Counted from the stretch's first letter, positions 10,562-20,005 are shown. The stretch is DNA of 64,000 nt from Hymenobacter sp. 5317J-9 (GCF_022921075.1 NZ_CP095050.1:2728001-2792000), one strand, 5' to 3'. The notes: generated by a model not told the origin, from the sequence alone. A program made the numbers and translations.

Positions 10562-11473
10562 ATGACCTCAACCACCACTTCCAACCTCATCGACGGCAAG
10601 CAAACCGCCGAGGACATCAAAGCCGAAATCGCCACCGAAGTAGCTGCCCTGAAAGCGGCCGGCAAGAAGGTGCCCCACCTCGCAGCCATTCTGGTGGGCC
10701 ACGACGGCGGCTCCGAAACCTACGTGCGCAACAAAGTGCTGGCCTGCGAGCGGGTCGGGTTCGCGTCCACGCTGCTGCGCTACGAAGACGACATCACCGA
10801 GGCTGAGCTGCTGGCCAAAGTGAACGAGCTGAACCACGACCCCGAGATTGACGGCTTCATTGTGCAGCTGCCGCTGCCCAAGCACATCGACCCGGAGAAG
10901 GTCATTGAAGCCATCCGACCCGAGAAGGACGTCGACGGTTTTCACCCCATGAACATCGGCCGCATGGTGGCTGGCCTGCCGGCGCTGCTGCCCGCCACGC
11001 CCTCTGGCATCGTGGAGCTGCTGGCCCGTCAGGGCATCAAAACCAGCGGCAAGCACTGCGTGGTTATTGGCCGTTCCAACATTGTAGGTACGCCGGTTAG
11101 CATATTGCTAGCTAAGAATTTAGATACAGCCAACTGCACCGTTACTTTATGCCACTCGCGGACGCAGAACCTGGCGGAGATTTGCCGCACGGCCGACATC
11201 GTAGTGGCCGCCATTGGCCGCCCGGAGTTTGTGACCGGCGATATGGTGCGGCCCGGCGCCGTGGTTATTGACGTGGGTACTACCCGCGTGGCCGATGCCA
11301 GCAAGAAGAGCGGCTACGTGCTGAAAGGCGATGTGAACTTTGCCGAGGTGGCGCCCCTGGCGTCGGCCATCACGCCCGTGCCCGGTGGCGTCGGTCCCAT
11401 GACCATCGCCATGCTTCTGCTCAACACCTTGCGCGCCGCCAAGGGCGAAATATACCCGCGCCAGGCCGGCTGA
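10562..11473 (+). CDS. folD: Bifunctional methylenetetrahydrofolate dehydrogenase/cyclohydrolase
   Basis: FolD oxidises 5,10-methylene-THF with NADP and hydrolyses the methenyl form to 10-formyl-THF, feeding purine and formyl-Met synthesis. The active-site segment ([14 protein letters not shown], with the Tyr and Lys) and signature stretches [31 protein letters not shown] and [19 protein letters not shown] are all present. The ATG at 10562 gives 303 residues, a normal length. The extra 50 codons upstream come from the inverted repeat and are not part of the gene. Cytoplasmic; probably transcribed alone. Confidence 0.96.
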   Translation: MTSTTTSNLIDGKQTAEDIKAEIATEVAALKAAGKKVPHLAAILVGHDGGSETYVRNKVLACERVGFASTLLRYEDDITEAELLAKVNELNHDPEIDGFIVQLPLPKHIDPEKVIEAIRPEKDVDGFHPMNIGRMVAGLPALLPATPSGIVELLARQGIKTSGKHCVVIGRSNIVGTPVSILLAKNLDTANCTVTLCHSRTQNLAEICRTADIVVAAIGRPEFVTGDMVRPGAVVIDVGTTRVADASKKSGYVLKGDVNFAEVAPLASAITPVPGGVGPMTIAMLLLNTLRAAKGEIYPRQAG

Positions 11474-11589
11474 TTTTTTGGAATATTTGGTTATAGTGGG
11501 CCGAACCTGTACTTTTAAAGTCCGGCCTTGGAACAGTGCGTCCCATTGCCAGCGTTAAGGCTGCTTGGCATCCTGACGCCTGCATTACC

Positions 11590-12258
11590 ATGATACCCGT
11601 GACTTTACTTTCTTCTGAAATAATTGCACCTATCGGCGAGAACGCCGTGGCCACCGGCAGCGCGCTCCTGCCCGTGATGGAGCAATTCTATACCATCCAG
11701 GGCGAGGGCTACAACACCGGCCGGGCTGCCTACTTCATCCGCTTGGGCGGCTGCGACGTGGGCTGCCACTGGTGCGACGTGAAAGAGTCGTGGGATGCCA
11801 ATGCCCACCCGCGACAGTCGGTGGCGCAGCTGGTTGACGCCGTATTGGAATACCCCGGCCGCAACGTCGTCATTACCGGCGGCGAGCCCCTCATGCACGA
11901 CCTCGGCCCGCTCACGGCCGCCCTGCAGGCAGCCGGCTGCCGCACTTGGATAGAAACCTCCGGTGCGCACCCGCTGTCCGGCACCTGGGACTGGGTGTGC
12001 GTGTCGCCCAAAAAATTCAAGTCCCCGCTGCCGGAAGTGCTGGCAGCCGCCCACGAGCTGAAAGTGGTGGTGTTTAACGGCACCGATTTTGCCTGGGCCG
12101 AAGAGCACGCCGCGCTGGTGCCCGGCACCGCCCGCTTATACTTACAGCCCGAATGGAGCCGTGCCGCCCGCATGACCCCCGAGCTGGTAGAGTATGTGAA
12201 GCAACATCCGCAATGGCAGGTGTCGCTCCAAACCCATAAGTATCTTGACATTCCATAG
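11590..12258 (+). CDS. queE: 7-carboxy-7-deazaguanine synthase
   Basis: A radical SAM enzyme of queuosine/7-deazaguanine synthesis that converts 6-carboxytetrahydropterin to CDG. The cluster motif CX3CX2C is seen in GGCDVGCHWCD, preceded by FYTIQGEGYNTGRAAYFIRLGG and followed by VITGGEPLMH. The family length (~210-220 residues) fits the ATG at 11590 (222 aa); an upstream in-frame start at 11536 would add 18 residues. Its stop is 8 bp before the PorE-like gene, so the two may be co-transcribed despite unrelated roles. No queC/D genes are in the window. Confidence 0.93.
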   Translation: MIPVTLLSSEIIAPIGENAVATGSALLPVMEQFYTIQGEGYNTGRAAYFIRLGGCDVGCHWCDVKESWDANAHPRQSVAQLVDAVLEYPGRNVVITGGEPLMHDLGPLTAALQAAGCRTWIETSGAHPLSGTWDWVCVSPKKFKSPLPEVLAAAHELKVVVFNGTDFAWAEEHAALVPGTARLYLQPEWSRAARMTPELVEYVKQHPQWQVSLQTHKYLDIP

Positions 12259-12266
12259 CGTACCCT

Positions 12267-14243
12267 ATGCGTCGCAAAAAAGTGTTGGGGGCATTGCGCC
12301 TCGCAGTGATGTGGGCGTTTTGCCTGGGCTCGGCCGATGTAGCGTCGGCCCAGATTATGCCCAAGGTGCAAACGCCCACCAATACGAAGGCGCGGGCCTT
12401 ACTGGAAAAGGCGCAGCAGCAAACCAAGGAACGGGACTTTGTGAAGGCCGTGGAAACCCTTAACCAGCTCAACGAGAAGTTCCCCTCGTTTGGGGAGGCC
12501 TTTCTGCTGAAGGGCTCCTTGCTGAAAGCCATGGGCGACAACCGCAGCGCTTTTGCAGCTTACCGCAATGGTCTGGCCAAGGTGGCGCCCGATGCCTCGC
12601 ACGCTTCTGAGTACCAGCTGCTGGGCGACCTGGCCCTGAGCTACGGCGACTACCAAACCGGCCTCGACGCGTACAAGCAGCTGATGAAGGTGGCGCCCAA
12701 GACGCAGAAAAACCTCGCCAAGTCGCAGCGCCAGCTGCTCACCTGCGAGTTTGCGCTCGAAGCCATGAAGCACCCACAGGGCGAAGCACCGGTGGCGCTG
12801 CCCTCGCCGCTGAACAGCTTTAAGTTTCAGTACTTCCCGGCCCTGACGGCCGATAACCGCTTCCTGCTCTTTACGGGTCGCCCGGCGGCCAGCAGCGGCG
12901 AGGACCTGTATGTGAGCCGCCAGAACAAGGACGGCTCGATGGGGGCGCCGGTGCCCATTTCGCCGGCCATCAACTCCAGCTACAACGAAGGGGCCGGCTC
13001 GATTTCGGGTGACGGCAAAACCCTCGTGTTTGCTTCCTGCGACCGTCCCAAGGCCATTGGCAATTGCGACTTGTACATCTCGCGCCGCACCGGTAACAAC
13101 TGGAGCGCGCCCGTGAACCTGGGCACCAACGTGAACTCCACGGAGTGGGATTCGCAGCCTTCGCTTTCGGCCGACGGCCGCACCTTATACTTCACGTCGA
13201 CGCGCCGCGGCGGGCAGGGCCAGGAAGACATCTACGTGACCACGCTGCAGCCCGACGGCAACTGGAGCATGGCCCAGAACCTGGGCACGCCCGTGAACAC
13301 CGCCGGTAAGGACATGGCCCCGTTCATCCACGCCAGCGGTACGACACTTTATTATGTAACCGATGGCTTGGTGGGCATGGGCGGGCTCGACGTGTTCCGG
13401 TGCGAGAAAAGCGTGGCCGGCGCCTGGAGCGAGCCCCGCAACCTGGGCTACCCGCTCAATACGTTCGAAAACGAGGCCTCGCTGTTCATCACTTCCGACA
13501 ACCAAAAAGGCTTTTGCTCGCGCAGCCGCGCCTCGGAAGAACCTTCTGGCGGTTACCGGCTGGCGCGGGAGCGGCCCGTGGAGCTGTTCAGCTTTGCGGT
13601 GCCCGCACCGGTGAAGGCGCGCGAAACCAGCACCTACACGCAGGGCCGGGTATTCGATGCCAACACCAAAAAGCCGCTCAAGGCCGAGGTCAAGCTCTAC
13701 GACCTCGACACCGATGTGCTGACCCAGTTCGTAACCTCCGACCCGGAATACGGCGACTACACCGTGGTGCTCAACGAAGGCCACCACTACGCCATGTACG
13801 CCGCGGCCGACAAGTACCTGCTCAAAAGCCTCAGCTTCGACTATTCCAACCAGCATTCCTTCAACCCGCTCACACTGGACATCTACTTGGAGCCCGTGCG
13901 GGCCGGCCGCACCGTGGTGCTGAACAACCTGTTTTTCGACACCAATAAGTACGAGCTTAAGCCCCAGTCGCGCACCGAGCTCAACCGCCTCATCGAGTTT
14001 CTGCGCCAGTACCGCGACGTGCAAATCGAGGTTTCGGGCTACACCGACAACGTAGGCACGCCCGAGTCGAACCTGCAGCTCTCGCAGCGCCGGTCGCAGT
14101 CGGTGGTCGACTACCTGTCCGGCCACGGCATTCCGCTCACGCGCCTGCGTTCCAAAGGCTACGGCGAAGGCCATCCGCTGGCGCCGAACGATACGGAGGC
14201 GCACCGGCAGCTCAATCGGCGCATCGAATTGCACATTCTGTGA
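12267..14243 (+). CDS. PorE-like OmpA family protein (TPR, PD40 propeller, CRD, OmpA)
   Basis: The protein starts with a Sec signal ending in ASAQ. TPR-like helices (about residues 35-150) follow, then PD40/WD40-like propeller repeats (about 180-430; recurring SADGRTLYFTSTRRGG-type units). A carboxypeptidase-regulatory-like domain comes next (about 455-540; GRVFDANTKKPLKAEVKLYD), and the C-terminal OmpA domain (about 550-658; LFFDTNKYELKPQSR, YTDNVG, RRSQSV) should bind peptidoglycan. This is the order described for PorE, the type IX secretion component that tethers the machinery to peptidoglycan. The mature N-terminus has no lipobox Cys, unlike PorE lipoproteins, so it could be one of several paralogous OmpA/PD40 proteins. 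Periplasmic or outer-membrane associated. Confidence 0.85.
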   Translation: MRRKKVLGALRLAVMWAFCLGSADVASAQIMPKVQTPTNTKARALLEKAQQQTKERDFVKAVETLNQLNEKFPSFGEAFLLKGSLLKAMGDNRSAFAAYRNGLAKVAPDASHASEYQLLGDLALSYGDYQTGLDAYKQLMKVAPKTQKNLAKSQRQLLTCEFALEAMKHPQGEAPVALPSPLNSFKFQYFPALTADNRFLLFTGRPAASSGEDLYVSRQNKDGSMGAPVPISPAINSSYNEGAGSISGDGKTLVFASCDRPKAIGNCDLYISRRTGNNWSAPVNLGTNVNSTEWDSQPSLSADGRTLYFTSTRRGGQGQEDIYVTTLQPDGNWSMAQNLGTPVNTAGKDMAPFIHASGTTLYYVTDGLVGMGGLDVFRCEKSVAGAWSEPRNLGYPLNTFENEASLFITSDNQKGFCSRSRASEEPSGGYRLARERPVELFSFAVPAPVKARETSTYTQGRVFDANTKKPLKAEVKLYDLDTDVLTQFVTSDPEYGDYTVVLNEGHHYAMYAAADKYLLKSLSFDYSNQHSFNPLTLDIYLEPVRAGRTVVLNNLFFDTNKYELKPQSRTELNRLIEFLRQYRDVQIEVSGYTDNVGTPESNLQLSQRRSQSVVDYLSGHGIPLTRLRSKGYGEGHPLAPNDTEAHRQLNRRIELHIL

Positions 14244-14357
14244 GGTTCGCGCCGGGTATGGGTCGCAGTTAAAGCGTTACTCAACAGCCGCTGTTTTACT
14301 TAAAGCAAGGCTTTAAAGAAGTGAAAATTTAATAGCATTCGCGCTTAAAAAAATATG

Positions 14358-14384
14358 GCTCGCCCGATGGCGAGCTTTTTTTTT
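14358..14384 (+). terminator. Terminator after the PorE-like gene
   Basis: gctcgcc-cgat-ggcgagc forms a tight stem-loop followed by eight or more T. It lies 114 bp after the stop within a 331-bp gap whose remainder is AT-rich promoter sequence. Confidence 0.8.
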
Positions 14385-14512
14385 GCCTCACTGCGAAGTT
14401 TTTAAATTTGTTATTACATAATTATAAATCAGGCATTTATAATGATTGACAAAAATTCGACAATTAAAAAAGTGCCAAAAAAATGTTTTTCGGTGCAAGC
14501 GAAAATTCTCAT

Positions 14513-14520
14513 TACGTTTG
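14513..14520 (+). promoter_or_regulatory. Candidate -7 promoter box
   Basis: TACGTTTG is a full match to the Bacteroidota TAnnTTTG box. A T-rich stretch (gtttttcgg) about 21 bp upstream could serve as the -33 element. It lies 55 bp before the small secreted protein start, in an AT-rich region. Confidence 0.45.
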
Positions 14521-14574
14521 GTCAGGTCAATCGAGGAAGGTTGGCTGTTCACCCATTCTCCTAACCCATTTCCC

Positions 14575-14949
14575 ATGAAAAATCTTTTCCTGGCAACCTG
14601 CCTCACGGCTGGCCTGTATGGCGGCCCGGCCGCTGCCGCCGGCCCCGGCGATGGCTCGTACTCGCAGGCCATGATGACGCGGGCTACCACGCTCACCCGT
14701 GCTCTGGCCCGGCACATTCATTTCAACGAGGCCCAGTACCTCGCGGTGAAGCAGCTGCACCTGAACATGCTCACCGAACGCCGCGACCTGGAGATTCTGC
14801 TCAACGGCGCCAGCGCCGAGGAGCGCGACACGCGCCTGGCCGAAGCCCAGCAACGCTACGAGTTTGAGCTGTCCAACCTGCTGCAGCCCCAGCAGCTGGT
14901 GGCGTACCAGTCGCTGCGCAACAACTTCACCGCGCACCGCATCAAGTAA
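14575..14949 (+). CDS. Small secreted helical protein (Spy/CpxP-like layout)
   Basis: The 124-residue product has a Sec signal (MKNLFLATCLTAGLYGGPAAAA) and a mature helical part with RALARHIHFNEAQYLAVKQL, a charged middle and LLQPQQLVAYQSLRNNF at the end. The layout (signal, basic helix with L-N-E-x-Q, C-terminal L-x-P-x-Q-L) resembles Spy/CpxP-like periplasmic proteins and is shared with the gene at 34902-35306. The start at 14575 is chosen for its signal peptide; the open frame extends 43 codons further up without homology. It is probably an envelope chaperone or stress protein, but this is inference. Confidence 0.7.
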   Translation: MKNLFLATCLTAGLYGGPAAAAGPGDGSYSQAMMTRATTLTRALARHIHFNEAQYLAVKQLHLNMLTERRDLEILLNGASAEERDTRLAEAQQRYEFELSNLLQPQQLVAYQSLRNNFTAHRIK

Positions 14950-15003
14950 GCTTTTGGCTACAGCCCCGCTGCGATGGGTAGCGGGGCTGCGGCCCCGCGC
15001 CCT

Positions 15004-15198
15004 ATGAAATACTTTGAATACCGATTGCTGGACACCGTGAGCGGATTCTTCAGCGGCATCGATTACCAGGAGCTCACCAATCACCTGAACGCCCTGGGGC
15101 GGGAAGGGTGGGAGGTGGTCGCGGTAGTGGACACCATCTTTACCTCGCACCAAACCCGCGGACTGCTCGTTACCCTTAAGCGCGAAATAATGGCTTAG
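15004..15198 (+). CDS. DUF4177 domain-containing protein
   Basis: A 64-residue protein, MKYFEYRLLDTV...LNALGREGWEVVAVVD, typical of the short DUF4177 family (aromatic N-terminal strand, then LNxLGxEGWE). No signal or membrane segment. The function is unknown. The ATG at 15004 gives the standard family N-terminus. A GC hairpin (cagccccgct...agcggggctg) lies between it and the upstream gene. Confidence 0.8.
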   Translation: MKYFEYRLLDTVSGFFSGIDYQELTNHLNALGREGWEVVAVVDTIFTSHQTRGLLVTLKREIMA

Positions 15199-15226
15199 CG
15201 CAAGCCCTTTGTAGACATTCGAACGC

Positions 15227-15272
15227 AAAAAGCAGAGGCCTGAAACGAATTCGTTTCAGGCCTCTGCTTTTT
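15227..15272. terminator. 46-bp perfect palindrome, bidirectional terminator
   Basis: The sequence from aaaaagcagaggcctgaaac to its exact reverse complement is uninterrupted, with no loop (centre gaattc). With A and T runs at the ends it can terminate both the DUF4177 gene and the convergent citrate synthase gene. Confidence 0.85.
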
Positions 15273-15290
15273 AGGGGAATCCGAAAGCCG

Positions 15291-16583
15291 TTAGGCGCGG
15301 GCGTCGATGGCGACGTAATCGCGTTCCAGCTCGCCGGTGTAAATCTGACGCGGGCGGCCGATGGGCTCTTTGTTCTCGCGCATCTCTTTCCACTGGGCAA
15401 TCCAGCCAGGCAGGCGGCCCAAGGCAAACATCACCGTGAACATCTCGGTGGGGATGCCCAAGGCTTTGTAGATGATGCCCGAGTAGAAGTCCACGTTCGG
15501 GTAGAGCTTGCGCTCGATGAAGTACGAGTCGGTAAGGGCGGCTTGCTCCAATTCCTGCGCGATTTTCAGCAGCGGGCTGTCTTGCAGGCCGAGAGCTTGC
15601 AGCACTTCGTCGGCGGCCTTTTTGATGATGGTGGCGCGAGGGTCGAAGTTCTTGTACACGCGGTGACCGAAGCCCATGAGGCGGAACGAGTCGTTCTTGT
15701 CCTTGGCCTTGGCAATGAACTTGCTGGTGTCGCCGCCGTCGGCTTCAATGGCTTCCAGCATCTCAATCACCTCTTGGTTGGCGCCGCCGTGGAGCGGGCC
15801 CCACAGTGCGTTGATGCCTGCCGAAACCGAGCCGTAGAGGCTGGCGTTGGCCGAGCCTACGAGGCGCACGGTGCTGGTGGAGCAGTTTTGCTCGTGGTCG
15901 GCGTGCAGGATGAGGAGCTTGTTCAGGGCGCTTACCACCACGGGGTTGATTTCATACTTCTCGGTGGGGAAGCTGAACATCATGTAGAGAAAGTTGGCGC
16001 AATAGTCCATGTCGTTGCGCGGGTAGTTCAACGGATGGCCCATGTTGTTTTTGTAGGTCCAGGCCGCGATGGTCGGCATCTTCGCCAGCAGGCGAATGAT
16101 GTTGAGCTCCATCTCCTCGGGGCTGAGGTCGGGCGACACGCTCTGCGGATAGAAGCCGGTGAGGGCGCAGATGAGCGACGACAGGATGGCCATGGGGTGC
16201 GTGGCCGAGGGGAAACCGTCGAAAATCTTGCGCATGTCCTCGTGCACCAAGGTGTGCTTGGTGATTTGGCCGCTGAAGTTGTCCAGCTCGGCCTTGGTGG
16301 GCAGGGCGCCATAAATCAGCAGGTAGGCTACTTCGAGGAAGCTCGACTTCTCAGCCAACTGCTCGATAGGGTAGCCGCGGTAGCGCAGAATGCCTTCTTC
16401 GCCGTCGAGGAAAGTGATGGCGCTTTTGGTGGCGCCGGTGTTTTTGTAGCCCGAGTCGAGGGTTACGTAGCCAGTCTGGTCGCGCAGCTTGCCGATGTCA
16501 AACGCCTTTTCGTGTTCGGTGCCTTCGATGACGGGCAACGTAATGGACTTGCCGTCGAGGATGAGTTCAGCAGATTCTGCCAT
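15291..16583 (-). CDS. gltA: Citrate synthase
   Basis: The protein condenses acetyl-CoA and oxaloacetate in the TCA cycle. Type-II-length (430 aa) with HADHEQNCSTSTVRLVGS, WGPLHGGANQEVIEML (catalytic His) and GFGHRVYKNFDPRA (His/Arg of the oxaloacetate site). The N-terminal beta segment MAESAELILDGKSITLPVIEG is typical of hexameric bacterial enzymes. Monocistronic: convergent terminator downstream, and a 205-bp gap to mnmE upstream. Cytoplasmic. Confidence 0.97.
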   Translation of the reverse strand: MAESAELILDGKSITLPVIEGTEHEKAFDIGKLRDQTGYVTLDSGYKNTGATKSAITFLDGEEGILRYRGYPIEQLAEKSSFLEVAYLLIYGALPTKAELDNFSGQITKHTLVHEDMRKIFDGFPSATHPMAILSSLICALTGFYPQSVSPDLSPEEMELNIIRLLAKMPTIAAWTYKNNMGHPLNYPRNDMDYCANFLYMMFSFPTEKYEINPVVVSALNKLLILHADHEQNCSTSTVRLVGSANASLYGSVSAGINALWGPLHGGANQEVIEMLEAIEADGGDTSKFIAKAKDKNDSFRLMGFGHRVYKNFDPRATIIKKAADEVLQALGLQDSPLLKIAQELEQAALTDSYFIERKLYPNVDFYSGIIYKALGIPTEMFTVMFALGRLPGWIAQWKEMRENKEPIGRPRQIYTGELERDYVAIDARA

Positions 16584-16788
16584 GGGCGGGAGGAATGGGG
16601 AAATAATACGGTGCGAAACTAAGGCATACGCCGTAAGCCGGGAAATTTTGGGGCCTTACGCCGCGCCTTCACTACAACAGAAAGCCACGGAGTGTTTCTA
16701 AAATGCCCGTAAAAAAGCCCTGAGAGCCGATGGCAACGATTGCGAAGATTTCGCCCTGCCCGCAGTTAAAACGATATTAAGCCGGGCC

Positions 16789-18210
16789 TTACTTGCCGAT
16801 GCAGAACTGCGTGAAGATGCTGGTGAGCAAATCTTCGGATGAAATTTCGCCGGTAATCTCGCCCAGCGCGGCCAGGGCGTGGCGCAAATCGGCCGCCAGC
16901 AGCTCGGTGCCGCGGCCGGTATCGAGGCCAACCTGCACGGCGGCCAGGTGGTTAGCAGCAGCTTCGAGGGCGCGGGCGTGGCGCACGTTGGTCACAATGG
17001 TGGCCGAAGCCGTGTTTTCCAGCGCCGAGCCGCGTACTTGGCGCACCAGCGCCTCGTGCAGCGCCTCCAGGCCCTGGCCTTGCCCGGCCGCCAAGAACAC
17101 CAGCGGTGTTTCCGGGCCTGCCGCGTCAGGAATCCGAAACCCGGAGGCGAAGGCAGCTTGGGCACCGGGCGCAGCCAGGTCGGTTTTGTTGCCCACGGCC
17201 ATTACCGGCAGGTCGAGCCCTTGGGTAAGTTCCCTGATTTCAACCTGTACTTCCTCGGGATGCATCTGGGTCAGGTCGAACAAGTAGAGCAGCAGCGCGG
17301 CTTTGCTGACCCGTTCGCGGGTGCGGGCCACGCCAATGGCCTCCACTTCGTCGGCCGTATCGTCGCGCAGGCCGGCAGTGTCCACGAAGCGAAACCGCAG
17401 GCCATCGATGCTGACCTCGTCCTCGATGAAGTCGCGCGTGGTGCCCGGAATGGCCGACACAATGGCGCGCTCCTCGCGCAGCAAAGCGTTGAGCAGCGTT
17501 GACTTGCCAGCATTAGGCCGCCCGGCAATCACGGCGGTGATGCCGTTTTTGATGACGTTGCCCAATTCAAACGAACGCAGCAGGCCGGCCACTACGCCGC
17601 GCACTTCATTCAGCAAGTGGGCCAGGCCGGTGCGGTCGGCAAACTCCACATCTTCTTCGCCAAAATCCAGCTCCAGCTCCAGCAGCGCGGCGAACTTGAT
17701 GAGCCGGCCCCGTAGGTCACGCAGCTCCTGCGAGAAACCTCCGCGCAGTTGATTGAGGGCCACGCGGTGGCTCAGGGCCGAGTCGGCGGCGATGAGGTCG
17801 GCCACGGCTTCGGCCTGGGCCAGGTCCATGGCCCCGTTCAGGAAGGCGCGCTTGGTGAACTCGCCGGCTTCGGCCAGCCGGGCGCCGTGGCGCAGGAGCA
17901 AAGCCAGCACCTGGCGCACCACGTAGTCGGAGCCGTGGCAGCTGATTTCGACCACGTCTTCGCGGGTGAAGGAGCGGGGCGTCCGGTACAGCGCCACCAC
18001 CACTTCGTCGATGATGTCGCCGGATTCGGGGTCGCGCAGGGTGCCGTAGTGCAAGGTGTGCCCCGCGGCATTGGCCAGGTTTTTCTTAGAAAACACAGAC
18101 GCAGTGGTGGCCACGGCAGCCGGGCCCGATAGGCGCACAACGGCCAGCGCGCCCGCGCCCGGTGGCGTGGACAAAGCCACAATGGTATCGGAAAACAGAG
18201 CTTGGGCCAC
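16789..18210 (-). CDS. mnmE: tRNA modification GTPase MnmE
   Basis: MnmE with MnmG installs (carboxymethyl)aminomethyl groups at U34 of certain tRNAs. The N-terminal folate-binding domain (DTIVALSTPPGAGALAVVRLSG), helical domain, inserted G domain (GRPNAGKSTLLNALL; AIPGTTRDFIEDE; NKTD) and C-terminal FCIGK, whose Cys is the family hallmark, are all present at the usual ~470 residues. It lies 12 bp downstream of the DtxR-type gene on the same strand and may be read with it. Confidence 0.97.
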   Translation of the reverse strand: MAQALFSDTIVALSTPPGAGALAVVRLSGPAAVATTASVFSKKNLANAAGHTLHYGTLRDPESGDIIDEVVVALYRTPRSFTREDVVEISCHGSDYVVRQVLALLLRHGARLAEAGEFTKRAFLNGAMDLAQAEAVADLIAADSALSHRVALNQLRGGFSQELRDLRGRLIKFAALLELELDFGEEDVEFADRTGLAHLLNEVRGVVAGLLRSFELGNVIKNGITAVIAGRPNAGKSTLLNALLREERAIVSAIPGTTRDFIEDEVSIDGLRFRFVDTAGLRDDTADEVEAIGVARTRERVSKAALLLYLFDLTQMHPEEVQVEIRELTQGLDLPVMAVGNKTDLAAPGAQAAFASGFRIPDAAGPETPLVFLAAGQGQGLEALHEALVRQVRGSALENTASATIVTNVRHARALEAAANHLAAVQVGLDTGRGTELLAADLRHALAALGEITGEISSEDLLTSIFTQFCIGK

Positions 18211-18222
18211 GACAGGTTTCGG

Positions 18223-18885
18223 TTACGCCGTTACAAACAAATTACGGCTGACTTCGGCTGAGATAAGCGCCGTTCGTTCGCGGTTGATGCGGATTTCAAA
18301 GGAGTTATCAAACGCCACCTTATCCAACACTTCAACCAGCGCGCCGAGCTGCAGGCCCACCTTGTCGAGGTATTGCAGGAAGGGCGCGGAAGTGTTTTTA
18401 ACGGCCGCCAGGGTGCCGCGCTCGCTGGCCGAGAGGTCGGCCAGCAGCCGGTGGGCGGGGCGGCGCATGGCCCCGTCTTCGGCCGGAATGGGGTCGCCGT
18501 GCGGGTCGAGGGCGGGGTGGCCCAGGAAGGCGTCGAGGCGGCGCATGAGCAGGGGCGACTGCACGTGTTCCAGCTCTTCGGCCACTTCGTGCACCTCGTC
18601 CCAATTGAAGCCCAGCTGCTGCACCAGAAATACCTCCCACAGCCGGTGCTTGCGGATGGTGAGCAGGGCCAGGCGCTGGCCCTCGGCGGTGAGTTGCACG
18701 CCGCGGTACTTTTCGTAGTTCAGCAGGCCCTTGTCGGCCAAGCGGCGTAGCATGTCGGTCACCGAGGCGGCGCGGGTGTCCAGCGCGGCCGCAATGCGGT
18801 TGGTGCTCACGCCCGTGGTGTCGGGTTCGGCCTCGGCCAGCTTGAAAATGGCTTTGAGGTAGTTTTCTTCTGTCTGGCTTGGCAT
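18223..18885 (-). CDS. DtxR/MntR family metal-dependent transcriptional regulator
   Basis: The N-terminal winged helix (MPSQTEENYLKAIFKL ... ALDTRAASVTDMLRRLADKGLLNYEKYRGVQLT) is followed by the metal-binding dimerisation domain (RLWEVFLVQQLGFNWDEVHEVAEELEH) and a C-terminal SH3-like/FeoA-type region. Such proteins repress iron or manganese uptake genes when bound to metal. At 220 residues it is a full-length DtxR with the third domain. The start at 18885 matches the family; the longer ORF begins inside the adjacent inverted repeat. It precedes mnmE by 12 bp. Which metal it senses cannot be told. Confidence 0.88.
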   Translation of the reverse strand: MPSQTEENYLKAIFKLAEAEPDTTGVSTNRIAAALDTRAASVTDMLRRLADKGLLNYEKYRGVQLTAEGQRLALLTIRKHRLWEVFLVQQLGFNWDEVHEVAEELEHVQSPLLMRRLDAFLGHPALDPHGDPIPAEDGAMRRPAHRLLADLSASERGTLAAVKNTSAPFLQYLDKVGLQLGALVEVLDKVAFDNSFEIRINRERTALISAEVSRNLFVTA

Positions 18886-18899
18886 GCAATACAAAGAAC

Positions 18900-18987
18900 G
18901 TCCTGCTGAGCGCAGTCGAAGCATCTCCACCGCGTAAGTAATTATTTACGCTCTCGGTGGAGATGCTTCGACTGCGCTCAGCAGGAC
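18900..18987. repeat. 33-bp perfect inverted repeat (gagcgcagtcgaagcatct type)
   Basis: Arms 18900-18932 and 18955-18987 are exact reverse complements around a 22-bp AT-rich loop. The element occupies nearly all of the gap between the fabH stop and the DtxR start, on the same strand, so its transcript could act as a terminator or RNA-stability hairpin for fabH. Confidence 0.9.
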
Positions 18988-18994
18988 AGGCTTC

Positions 18995-20005
18995 CTACCA
19001 TTTAATCAGCGCCGAGGCCCAGGTGAAGCCGCTGCCGAAAGCGGCGAGACACACCAGGTCGCCGCGCTTGATTTTGCCTTCCTGCACGGCTTCGCTCAGG
19101 GCGAGGGGCACGGAAGCGGCGGTGGTGTTGCCGTAGCGCTGGATGTTGCTGAACACCTTGTCGTCGGTCAGGCCCATTTTCTGCTGCACGTACTGCGTGA
19201 TGCGCAGGTTGGCCTGGTGCGGAATCAGCATGTCCACGTCCTGCGGCTGGTAGCCGTTCTGGTCCAGCGCTTCCTTGATGACCTGCGGGAAGCGCACCAC
19301 GGCGTGCTTGAACACGTTCTGGCCGTTCATGAACGGGTAGAGGTCCTGCTCGTTTTCCATCATCCGCTGGTTGCGGTTGTCGCGGTTCGAGCTGGGCTCT
19401 TTCACGATGAGCTCCTCGGCAAACTCGCCCTGCGAGTGCAGATGCGTGCTCAGAATGCCCTGGCCTTCCTCGGTGCTGGGCCGCAGCACCACGGCGCCGG
19501 CGCCATCACCAAAAATAACGGCCACGCCGCGCCCGTTGGGCGACTTATCGAGGCCGGAGGAGTGGATTTCGGAGCCCACCACCAGCACCGTGTCGTACAT
19601 GCCGGTACGAATGAACTGGTCGGCCACCGAAAGGGCGTACACGAAGCCCGAGCACTGGTTGCGCACGTCGAGCGCGGGGCAGTTGTTGGTGATGCCGAGC
19701 TCGCGTTGCAGCAGCACGCCCGAGCCGGGGAAGAAATAATCGGGCGAGAGCGTGGCAAATACTATCATCTGCACGTCATTGGCTTCCACGCCGGCCATTT
19801 CCAGGGCTTTGCGCGAGGCGTTGGCGGCCATGTTGGCGGTGGTGTCGGTGCCTTCTTCAAACCAGCGACGCTCCTGAATGCCGGTCCGTTCCTGAATCCA
19901 AGCGTCGGAGGTGTTCATCATGGGCTCCAGCTCGGCGTTTTTCACGACGCGGCTCGGAACGTAGTGGCCGACTCCGGCGATGTAAGAATGACGTAGCGTT
20001 GCCAT
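18995..20005 (-). CDS. fabH: Beta-ketoacyl-ACP synthase III
   Basis: KAS III starts fatty acid synthesis by condensing acyl-CoA with malonyl-ACP. The catalytic Cys lies in RNQCSGFVYAL (about residue 118), His in LIPHQANLRI and Asn in YGNTTAASVPLAL. Length (336 aa) is normal. Sequence begins MATLRHSYIAGVGHYVPSRVV. Bacteroidota often have several FabH copies, and some feed secondary or branched-chain pathways; no accompanying fatty-acid genes are present here, so its exact role is open. Cytoplasmic. Confidence 0.92.
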   Translation of the reverse strand: MATLRHSYIAGVGHYVPSRVVKNAELEPMMNTSDAWIQERTGIQERRWFEEGTDTTANMAANASRKALEMAGVEANDVQMIVFATLSPDYFFPGSGVLLQRELGITNNCPALDVRNQCSGFVYALSVADQFIRTGMYDTVLVVGSEIHSSGLDKSPNGRGVAVIFGDGAGAVVLRPSTEEGQGILSTHLHSQGEFAEELIVKEPSSNRDNRNQRMMENEQDLYPFMNGQNVFKHAVVRFPQVIKEALDQNGYQPQDVDMLIPHQANLRITQYVQQKMGLTDDKVFSNIQRYGNTTAASVPLALSEAVQEGKIKRGDLVCLAAFGSGFTWASALIKW

